Positions 1 through 5,867 of a stretch of DNA of 8,492 nucleotides are shown here, in pieces. The notes under the pieces were generated by a model. It had not been told where the DNA came from. It ran no database searches and saw only the letters and a list, made by a program, of their open reading frames with translations. The DNA is from Chloroflexota bacterium (GTDB taxonomy: Bacteria; Chloroflexota; Dehalococcoidia; Lucifugimonadales; CATQGZ01): assembly GCA_027624995.1 (NCBI GenBank), contig JAQBTI010000090.1:1-8492 (forward strand), in the 5' to 3' direction. The position numbers were made by a program, and so were the translations under genes. Every line of letters begins with the position of its first letter. The first letter of the stretch is position 1.

Positions 1-1309
1 CCATGAACAGGAGAACCAGCGCCAGGCCCACCGATCCCGCAACCACACTCTTGTTCAGGGAGTCCGCACCGAGGATCGCGTCTACGTCTCGCTCCTGAAG
101 GAGTTCGATAGTGAGCGGAAGGGCGCCTGATTCGAGCTGGAGGGCCAGGTCCGTCGCGAAATCCAGGGTAAAGCGGCCTCCCTGGATGATGGTGGTCCCG
201 GTCGTTATCGGCGTCGTCACTTGTGGCGCGATGAGTTCCTGATCGTCCAGGAATATGGCGACCAAATCGGTCGACCCCTTACCTGCCAGGTCAGTAGTCA
301 GCTGGCCCCAGATCTTGGTACCACGCGACTTAAACTCGAGGACCACGATGGGCGCCCCGGTATGGGCATGCTGGTCCGGATACGCCCTTGCCAGGTCGTC
401 GCCGGTGAGGTTGCCGTATTCTGGCACTTTGTCGACGAAGCTCTGGACCTCAACGAACTCGATTGTTGGCTCGGTTCCGACGAGTGCGACGGCCGTTTCC
501 AGATTGCCCACATCCCCGTCACCCCCGGCCGCGGGAAATGGGAACGGGAAGGCGAACGTGTTGGTACCCTCGACCCTTTGAACCGAGAGTGCCGTGACCT
601 GGAACTTGAGTGACTGGGTGCCCTCGACCGAGATCTCCAGGGAAGTGGGAGTCATCGAGGTGGTCAGGGCGTGGGAAAGGCTTGTCAATAGGCGGTCAAC
701 GACCCCGTCGAACTTGGCCGCCCCGAGGGCGGTAAACTCTACCAACAAGACCGGCGGCTCTTCCGCTGCAGCCGGGTCAGTCACCTCAGGCGTAGTCGTG
801 GCCGTTTCCGGCGTAGTCGTCGCCGTATCGGCCTCTGGATCGGGGAACATTCCGGCGGTGACGCCGACAATGTCTGCGGCTTCAACATCTTCAAGAGGGC
901 GAGCGACATTCAGCTCGCGATGCTTGAAGACTAGTTGCGCCGTCTGTCCGATGAGGGTCTTCGCGCGGGCAGGATCACTGACGCCCGGAAGCTGGACCAA
1001 CAGCCTATTGTTCCCGAGGATCTGGATGTTGGGCTCACCTATTCCGGAGGCGTTCACCCTGTCACTGATAGAGCGCTCAAGTGCCTCCATCTGGGAAGGC
1101 TCAGGAACGATCGGCAGACCGGTTTCTCTGTCTACGGCCTGGTAAACGAGGTGGACTCCACCCTGCAGATCGAGACCCAGGCGCAGGCCCAGTAACGTGT
1201 CGTCGCCACGTTCAAAGTCGCCCCACGAAAAGGTCTGGAAACCAAGGATGAGTACTGCCACCGTCGTGACAGCCAGGATTAACACCAGCGACCGAATATA
1301 CCTACGCAC
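1..1309 (-). CDS. secD: Protein translocase subunit SecD, N-terminal part (cut by window edge)
   Basis: SecD is the inner-membrane partner of SecF. It uses the proton motive force to help the SecYEG/SecA channel export proteins. The frame is open from a GTG at 1309 to the window edge, giving 436 residues. Visible features are a first membrane helix (about residues 8-23), the conserved LGLRLGLDLQGG signature (40-51), the periplasmic P1 region, the LTGDDL segment (301-306), the P1 base motif around 320-362 (DDQELIAPQV), the SGALPLTIELL and LGADSL motifs (394-418), and the beginning of membrane helix 2. The rest, and presumably secF, lie outside the window. The start is supported by GGAGG five bases upstream (1315-1319). 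It overlaps the end of cca by 8 nt, so translation is probably coupled. Oddities are a Thr/Pro/Glu-rich linker at residues 160-186 and a long P1 domain of roughly 390 residues. The family assignment is firm. Confidence 0.94.
   Translation of the reverse strand, partial: MRRYIRSLVLILAVTTVAVLILGFQTFSWGDFERGDDTLLGLRLGLDLQGGVHLVYQAVDRETGLPIVPEPSQMEALERSISDRVNASGIGEPNIQILGNNRLLVQLPGVSDPARAKTLIGQTAQLVFKHRELNVARPLEDVEAADIVGVTAGMFPDPEADTATTTPETATTTPEVTDPAAAEEPPVLLVEFTALGAAKFDGVVDRLLTSLSHALTTSMTPTSLEISVEGTQSLKFQVTALSVQRVEGTNTFAFPFPFPAAGGDGDVGNLETAVALVGTEPTIEFVEVQSFVDKVPEYGNLTGDDLARAYPDQHAHTGAPIVVLEFKSRGTKIWGQLTTDLAGKGSTDLVAIFLDDQELIAPQVTTPITTGTTIIQGGRFTLDFATDLALQLESGALPLTIELLQERDVDAILGADSLNKSVVAGSVGLALVLLFM
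785..830. repeat. Two-unit 21-bp tandem repeat inside secD
   Basis: Two adjacent 21-bp units (789-809 and 810-830) differ at only a few positions. In the SecD frame they encode two consecutive copies of the heptapeptide TATTTPE (residues 162-175), inside a low-complexity Thr/Pro/Glu/Ala linker. The unit length is a multiple of three, so gain or loss of units keeps the reading frame. It most likely arose by slippage and serves as a flexible extracytoplasmic spacer. Confidence 0.85.
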
Positions 1310-2816
1310 TCCGGCCTCCGGCGGTTAGATGTGACCGTACCAAATTCAGGGCCTCCGTCTTCGTCGCGATCTCTCCGTCGGCCTGGGCCTCCTGGACGAT
1401 TCCGATCAGGGCACCTACCCGTGGCCCGGGGCCGAGGGCGAAGGCTTCCATTATATCCCGACCATCCACCAGCTTTGGAAGGGCCTGGGGGGCCTTCTCG
1501 TCCAGACCTTCTCTCAAAATGTGGCCGACCAGTCCGCAGTATTCCGCCCACTCGTCTTCCGTGAGCATCGGGCCGCGGGCGGCGATGTAGTCCGCCAGGT
1601 TCAAATATAGAGTCGGAACGGCGGCATCCCCGGCGTCTCTGAAGAATCGGAATATTGCCCTTCCGGTTGGCATTTCACCCTTCTGTGCCATCTGCGCGGG
1701 ACGCAGGTGGTTCTGGACCGCCGCGCAGAGAAGATCGGTCCCGCGACCGCTAAGCCTCAGCCGATTCAGAATTCCCCGGACCATCTCAGCGCCCACGGAG
1801 TGATGCCCCAGAAACCGTATTCGCCCCGACGGCTCCACGGTCTTGGTGGCAGGCTTCGCCACGTCATGGAGCAGCCCGCCGAGTTTCAGCAACGTCCGAA
1901 GCGAGTGGCCGTCGCTCGCCTCTCGGTCGAAGTAGCCGTCCAGAACCTCCGGCCGAGGCACCATTCTCCCGGTGGAGCCGCCTTTGGTCCCCGGCTCATC
2001 AAGGACCGTCTCGATCTGACCAGAGGTCTCGATCAGGTGATCGAAGACACCCCAGTGATGCTCCTTCGGTTGCGTTACTCCCCTCGCCGCTTCTAGCTCC
2101 GGGATAACCTCACCCAGCAGGCCGAGGCCGTCCAGAAGCCTGAGCGACGTCGCAGCGTCCGGCTCCGCCAGGAGCGCCAGCAACTCGTCCCTCACGCGCT
2201 CGGGTGCCACCGAGCGAACAAGCGCGGCATTCCGGCGGATCACGGCTGTCGTATCCGGTTCGATCTCGAAGCCGAGTTGTACGGCGATTCGAGGCGCCCT
2301 CATCAGCCGTGCGGGATCGTCTTCGAATGCGGTCCGGCTTACCATGCGGACCTGCCCGGCGCGCAAGTCCGAGAGCCCATCGGTGGGATCGATCAGGCCG
2401 CGGACCGGATCTGGGCTCGCAACGTCGCCTATCGGTATGGCCATCGCATCGACCGTACAGTCGCGGCCCCGCAAATGGTCAACAATCCCAGTCGAAGCGC
2501 GAGCGATGTCGACATGCCAGGCCCCGGAGTCATCCGCACCGGCTACCCGGCAGATATCCCTCGCTTCGTCCAGCACGATCAAGTGCGCATCCAGCGTCGA
2601 TGCCAACTCACGGCCCAGAGAGACGGCATCGCCCTCCACCGCCAGATCAATGTCGCCGCTGGGCCTGTCAAGCAGTGCATCCCGCACTGCCCCACCCATA
2701 AGAAAGGCTGGTACACCACGTCCTGCAAAAAACTCAGACAGAATTTTCGTCAGCGGCCCGAATTGGGCGCCGCCGAGACCCGAAGTAGTCATGTACTGCG
2801 CAGGAGATGCGATCAT
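1302..2816 (-). CDS. cca: tRNA nucleotidyltransferase / poly(A) polymerase family protein with HD domain
   Basis: This cytoplasmic enzyme belongs to the class II nucleotidyltransferases, which add CCA (or A residues) to RNA 3' ends. The protein has 504 residues. The catalytic head holds GGAVRDALLDRPSGDIDLAV (41-60), with metal-binding Asp55 and Asp57. It is followed by the RDCTVDAMA motif (118-126), the DDPARLMRA motif (166-174), and the ERVRDEL helix of the RNA-binding neck (206-212). An HD phosphohydrolase-type domain follows (LLHDVAKP, His317-Asp318, and HH at 338-339). The C-terminal region (about 454-492, GPGPRVGALIGIVQEAQ) is typical of bacterial members. Sequence alone does not separate CCA-adding from poly(A)-adding activity. 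With no other candidate in view, tRNA CCA addition or repair is the likelier role. The ATG at 2816 has only a weak Shine-Dalgarno sequence, and an in-frame ATG at 2792 (residue 9) is possible. It follows def after a short gap and overlaps secD by 8 nt. Confidence 0.93.
   Translation of the reverse strand: MIASPAQYMTTSGLGGAQFGPLTKILSEFFAGRGVPAFLMGGAVRDALLDRPSGDIDLAVEGDAVSLGRELASTLDAHLIVLDEARDICRVAGADDSGAWHVDIARASTGIVDHLRGRDCTVDAMAIPIGDVASPDPVRGLIDPTDGLSDLRAGQVRMVSRTAFEDDPARLMRAPRIAVQLGFEIEPDTTAVIRRNAALVRSVAPERVRDELLALLAEPDAATSLRLLDGLGLLGEVIPELEAARGVTQPKEHHWGVFDHLIETSGQIETVLDEPGTKGGSTGRMVPRPEVLDGYFDREASDGHSLRTLLKLGGLLHDVAKPATKTVEPSGRIRFLGHHSVGAEMVRGILNRLRLSGRGTDLLCAAVQNHLRPAQMAQKGEMPTGRAIFRFFRDAGDAAVPTLYLNLADYIAARGPMLTEDEWAEYCGLVGHILREGLDEKAPQALPKLVDGRDIMEAFALGPGPRVGALIGIVQEAQADGEIATKTEALNLVRSHLTAGGRSA
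1315..1319 (-). promoter_or_regulatory. Ribosome binding site of secD
   Basis: GGAGG on the minus strand ends five bases before the GTG at 1309. It lies within the last codons of cca. It decides the secD start, because that codon is immediately followed by the basic residues (MRRYIR) and hydrophobic helix expected at a SecD N-terminus. Confidence 0.7.
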
Positions 2817-2900
2817 CGGTCTTCTGCTTCTTGGGCGGCGTTGTACTGCGGTTCTGTGAAGGGCAATCGGAGGTGTGTCCTTACGGTCAGGATCTGCCGG
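2817..2900. other. Short gap between def and cca
   Basis: These 84 bases separate the def stop from the cca start on the same strand. I see no convincing promoter, no hairpin followed by a T run, and no repeat. The gap is most simply read as an untranslated spacer within one operon, although a weak internal promoter cannot be excluded by eye. Confidence 0.45.
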
Positions 2901-3491
2901 CTACTTGACCTTTATCGTTGCCGGAGTGTCCCTCGGGTCTGGGGAGTCCATAGCGGGAGCCAGCACTGCGGACTCAAGCCCGCCTTCTTCCACTGCTCCG
3001 TTCGACTCAAAGCTCCCGTCTTCGTTCACGGGGATCAACTCCTCGTGTTCTTTGAGATGGTCGATATATAGGACTCCGTTCAGATGGTCTACTTCGTGCT
3101 CCAAGGCTAGCGACAGCAGATCGTCAGCCTTGAACTTCACAATCTTGCTCGTCTGGTCCAATGCCTGGAACTTGACCCACAGCGCGCGCGTGATCAGACC
3201 CCTGTAGCCGGGGATGCTCAGACAACCGTCGTAGAAATCCTGCTCGCCTTCTCGATGTACGATCTCAGGGTTGACATAGATTCGCGCTTCCTCCTCTTCC
3301 GGTAGCTGAACCACGATAACGCGTTTCAGAACGCCCACCTGGTTAGCTGCCAGCCCGACGCCGTTCGCGTCCCTCATGGTATCGACCATGTCGTCGGCAA
3401 GCTTGAGGACGGAAGAGTCTATCTTCCTGACCTTCCTGGCCCTCTGCCGCAGCACAGGGTTGGGCAATTCGAGTATGGGCAGGACCGCCAT
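2901..3491 (-). CDS. def: Peptide deformylase
   Basis: It removes the N-formyl group from the initiator methionine of nascent proteins, using a metal ion (iron or zinc). Using the ATG at 3491 the product has 196 residues. All three family motifs are present: motif I GVGLAANQ (44-51), motif II DGCLS (88-92) with metal ligand Cys90, and motif III HEVDHLNG (132-139) with ligands His132 and His136 and catalytic Glu133. Motif II has Asp where Glu is usual. After about residue 146 comes an acidic, probably disordered tail of some 50 residues, which makes the protein a little longer than many deformylases. The ATG at 3491 is preferred over an in-frame GTG at 3518. MAVLPILELPNPVLR is the normal N-terminus of the family, and GGAG lies seven bases upstream. 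It is the first gene of the leftward operon with cca and secD. Confidence 0.95.
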   Translation of the reverse strand: MAVLPILELPNPVLRQRARKVRKIDSSVLKLADDMVDTMRDANGVGLAANQVGVLKRVIVVQLPEEEEARIYVNPEIVHREGEQDFYDGCLSIPGYRGLITRALWVKFQALDQTSKIVKFKADDLLSLALEHEVDHLNGVLYIDHLKEHEELIPVNEDGSFESNGAVEEGGLESAVLAPAMDSPDPRDTPATIKVK

Positions 3492-3544
3492 TCCCTGTCT
3501 CCAGCGCTTTTTGGGCACCCTGATATACTGAGGGCGCCCGTACG

Positions 3545-3574
3545 ATTATATCTGCGGTTGGACTCGTCTGTAAA
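3545..3574 (-). promoter_or_regulatory. Sigma-70-type promoter of the def-cca-secD operon
   Basis: On the minus strand a perfect -10 box TATAAT (3550..3545) is preceded by TTTACA (3574..3569), five of six matches to the -35 consensus, with an 18-base spacer. Transcription would start near 3538, leaving a leader of roughly 45-50 bases before the def ATG at 3491. The GTG at 3518 would lie only about 20 bases from the start site, which also favours the ATG. The -35 box is about 55 bases from the divergent gene's start at 3631. Confidence 0.7.
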
Positions 3575-3630
3575 GCGAGGGACGCCGGTTCGGACTGCCC
3601 CGCAGGCCGAGTGCTGGAAGGCTGCCACTG

Positions 3631-4548
3631 GTGCAAATCCTGATATCGGGCTCGACCGGATTCATCGGCTCCTCGCTCGTTCGATTCTTGACCGATGAGG
3701 GACACAACATAACAAGGCTGGTGAGGCGGGACTCGAACGCCGCGGAGCCACAGGTCCGATGGGACCCGCAAACCGGCACTATCGATTCGAAGGCCCTGGC
3801 TGAGATCGAGGGCGTCGTTCACCTCGCCGGCGAGAGCGCAGTCGGCCGATGGACCGCCCGGAAGAAGGCCAGGATTCTGGAGAGCCGCTCAGATGGCACC
3901 AGACTGCTCTGTGAGACACTCGCCCGCCTCGACACACCTCCCAAAGTCATGGTCTGCGCATCCGGCCAGGACTTCTACGGAGACAGGGGCGAAGAGGTGC
4001 TCTCGGAAGACAGCGGCCCGGGCAGCGGATTTCTCGCGGACGTGACCGCTAAGTGGGAGGCGGCGACACGACCTGCTGCCGATGCCGGGATTCGAGTGGT
4101 CAACACGCGCTCGGGGATGGTCCTCGGCGCCGGCGGCGGGGTACTCGGTCGGATGCTGCCGGCGTTCAAGCTCGGCCTGGGCGGCAGATTCGGCAGCGGG
4201 CGCCAGTACGCCAGCTGGGTCTCGCTAACTGACGCACTTCGGATAGTCCAGCACTGCCTCACGACGGAGTCGATCACCGGACCCACCAACGTCGCAGCCC
4301 CAAGTCCGGTCACGAACGCCGAGTTCGCCAGGACTCTGGCCAGGGTCCTGTCCAGGCCTTCCGTCTTCCCTGTCCCGGCGATCGGCCTGCGTCTGATATT
4401 TGGCGAAATGGCCGGCATGATGCTTGGGGGAGCCCGGCTGGACTCCTCCAAGCTCGTCGGCTCAGGCTTCGAGTTCCGTCATCCGGAGCTAGAAGGCGCG
4501 CTGAGGGCGGAGTTGGGGAAATCTCCCCAACTGTCATCGCCGAAATAA
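3631..4548 (+). CDS. SDR-family NAD(P)-binding epimerase-like protein, TIGR01777/YfcH type
   Basis: This is an extended short-chain dehydrogenase/reductase-like protein of the YfcH/SDR39U1 group, annotated by homology as a nucleoside-diphosphate sugar epimerase. The true substrate of the group is not established. The 305 residues start with a Rossmann nucleotide-binding motif GSTGFIG (7-13). They continue with HLAGES (64-69), FYGDRGEEVLSEDSGPG (115-131), a TRSGMVL strand (159-165), and LGLGGRFGSGRQYASWVSLTD (181-201). A C-terminal helical section (about 215-295) matches the family's own C-terminal domain. The usual SASAxGYYG stretch reads CASGQDFYG here. The GTG at 3631 follows GGAAGG (3616-3621) at suitable spacing, and translation from it starts directly on the first Rossmann strand (QILISGSTGF). 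It is the only rightward gene in the window and appears monocistronic. It is divergent from def and convergent with acuC. Confidence 0.9.
   Translation: MQILISGSTGFIGSSLVRFLTDEGHNITRLVRRDSNAAEPQVRWDPQTGTIDSKALAEIEGVVHLAGESAVGRWTARKKARILESRSDGTRLLCETLARLDTPPKVMVCASGQDFYGDRGEEVLSEDSGPGSGFLADVTAKWEAATRPAADAGIRVVNTRSGMVLGAGGGVLGRMLPAFKLGLGGRFGSGRQYASWVSLTDALRIVQHCLTTESITGPTNVAAPSPVTNAEFARTLARVLSRPSVFPVPAIGLRLIFGEMAGMMLGGARLDSSKLVGSGFEFRHPELEGALRAELGKSPQLSSPK
4511..4532. other. Perfect 9-bp stem-loop in the last codons of the epimerase-like gene
   Basis: AGTTGGGGA (4511-4519) and TCCCCAACT (4524-4532) are exact reverse complements around a four-base loop. The hairpin lies within the end of the reading frame (residues ELGKSPQL), 14 bases before the stop codon, and no T run follows. 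It may stabilise the 3' end of the message or help termination together with the inverted repeat just downstream. The pairing is certain, the role is not. Confidence 0.6.
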
Positions 4549-4555
4549 ACCGATA

Positions 4556-4670
4556 TGTCGTTCTGAGCGATAGCGAAGAACCTGGGGAGGTTGGGGTCCA
4601 ACCGGCGGTAGTACAAAGAGGAGAACTCCCCACCTCCAGATTCTTCGTCGCTCACCTCCTCAGAATGACA
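4556..4670. repeat. 115-bp imperfect inverted repeat (copy A) between convergent genes
   Basis: The two ends are imperfect inverted copies of each other. The left end reads TGTCGTTCTGAG, and the right end read on the minus strand is TGTCATTCTGAG. Each is followed by AGCGA, GAAGAA, CTGG and AGGT/GGGG blocks with small gaps. It begins 8 bases after the epimerase-like stop and ends 63 bases before the acuC stop, filling most of the convergent gap. It carries no reading frame. It could be a non-autonomous miniature element or a palindromic intergenic repeat, and its transcript would fold into a long hairpin able to end transcription from both sides. A relative lies at 8047-8173. Confidence 0.75.
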
Positions 4671-4733
4671 GAGAGTGGCGTTCGAGTTGTTGGTTGAGAC
4701 CCATCAAGGGGAGCACCGAAGAATGCGAAGGAG

Positions 4734-5867
4734 TCAGGCCAACGAGATACCGTGTGCCGGGTAGACCAGCCGGTGCACGGCGCTCACACTGCTCTCGGCG
4801 AAGGCCTTGGTCTCTCCGGGGATCTGTCCTCCGGCCGACGGCACGTCTGTATCGCTGAGCGTCGACACTCCGTGCTTCTCCCGGTATGACCCTGGAATCT
4901 CGTCAGGGAACTCCTTGCCGATCATGACACCGTAAGCGGCCGTCCACGCCCTCGCGACGGCCTGCAGGTCGTATCCGCCGCCGCCCAAGGCCAGCCATTT
5001 TGCAGGAGCTAGCCTGGCAAGCTCCCGGACCGTCCGTGAGAACCCCTGGACGGTCACCGCCAGGTGCGTAATCGGGTCTCGGACATGAGAGTCGATGCCC
5101 AGCTGGGTCACCAGGACATCCGGCCGGAAGGCCTCGATGAGGCGCGGCACTGTCTCGTCAAAAGCCCAGTGGTAAACGTCGTCCGACGTGTATGGATAAA
5201 GCGGAACATTGACCGCGTATCCTATGCCTCGCCCGGCGCCTGTCTCCTGTGTATGGCCGGTTCCGGGAAAGAGGAACGCGCCAGACTCGTGAATCGAGAC
5301 CGTCAGCACCGCATCGGTGTCGTAGTAGGCGAGCTGAACACCGTCGCCGTGGTGGCAGTCAACATCCACGTATGCCACGCGCATCCCTTCCGCGAGGAGC
5401 CTGTTGATCGCGACGACGGGGTCATTGAAGACGCAGAAGCCGTAGGCGTAGCCGGGCATCGCGTGGTGGAGACCGCCGGAGATGCTGAAGGCGACGTCGA
5501 CCTCACCCGATATGAGCATCTCGGCCGCGACCATCGAGGCTCCGGTCGACCACAGCCCGGCCTCGTACATGCCTTCATAGGCGGGATTGTCTCCTGGCCC
5601 GAAGTTGAAGGCCGAAGCATCGACTGAAGTGTCGCCATCTCCCAGCCGCCGCACCGCGTCCAGGTAGTCCGATGAGTGAAAACCGAGCAGCTCTTTTTCT
5701 GTGGCTTTCCTTGGCCCGACCAAGGTCGAATTGGGGGATTCAAAGGCGCCGTACGACTCAAGAAGCTCGTAGGTATGCTTGAGCCGGACGGCATTGAGCG
5801 GGTGGGAGTCGCTCAGCCTGTGATGCGTCAGGAGCTCGTCGTAGACGAACGCGGCCCTTCTTGCCAT
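4734..5867 (-). CDS. acuC: Histone-deacetylase-family protein, AcuC type
   Basis: This is a zinc-dependent deacetylase of the arginase/deacetylase fold. Bacterial AcuC deacetylates acetyl-CoA synthetase and so activates it, and related enzymes act on acetylpolyamines. Its substrate here is unknown. From the ATG at 5867 it has 377 residues, the usual length. Catalytic features are His134-His135 in GGLHHAMPGYAYGFCVFND (131-149), zinc ligands Asp170 and His172 in DVDCHHGDG (168-176), a third ligand Asp259 in LGIDSHVRDP (256-265), and the transition-state Tyr299 in GGGGY (295-299). The frame stays open upstream to 5969. That extension runs through the 3' end of the MBL gene and has no family character, so the ATG at 5867 is chosen. 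This ATG overlaps the upstream TGA by one base (TGATG) and has no clear Shine-Dalgarno sequence, suggesting it depends on translational coupling. Confidence 0.92.
   Translation of the reverse strand: MARRAAFVYDELLTHHRLSDSHPLNAVRLKHTYELLESYGAFESPNSTLVGPRKATEKELLGFHSSDYLDAVRRLGDGDTSVDASAFNFGPGDNPAYEGMYEAGLWSTGASMVAAEMLISGEVDVAFSISGGLHHAMPGYAYGFCVFNDPVVAINRLLAEGMRVAYVDVDCHHGDGVQLAYYDTDAVLTVSIHESGAFLFPGTGHTQETGAGRGIGYAVNVPLYPYTSDDVYHWAFDETVPRLIEAFRPDVLVTQLGIDSHVRDPITHLAVTVQGFSRTVRELARLAPAKWLALGGGGYDLQAVARAWTAAYGVMIGKEFPDEIPGSYREKHGVSTLSDTDVPSAGGQIPGETKAFAESSVSAVHRLVYPAHGISLA

Noticed and set aside
221..1195. Rightward open frames opposite secD
   Set aside because: They lie entirely antisense to a frame that encodes recognisable SecD motifs. 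Their Ser/Val repeats are only the reverse reading of the TATTTPE repeat.
2277..3071. Long rightward open frame opposite cca and def
   Set aside because: It runs antisense across two clear enzymes, has no family motifs, is rich in Arg/Pro/Ser/Cys as expected from reading GC-rich codons on the wrong strand, and lacks a convincing ribosome binding site.
3492..3518. GTG at 3518 as start of def
   Set aside because: It would add nine basic residues not typical of the family and lies about 20 bases from the predicted transcription start. The ATG at 3491 has a better Shine-Dalgarno sequence and the usual N-terminus.
5064..5627. Rightward 187-residue frame opposite acuC
   Set aside because: It is the antisense image of conserved deacetylase codons and has no recognisable domain.
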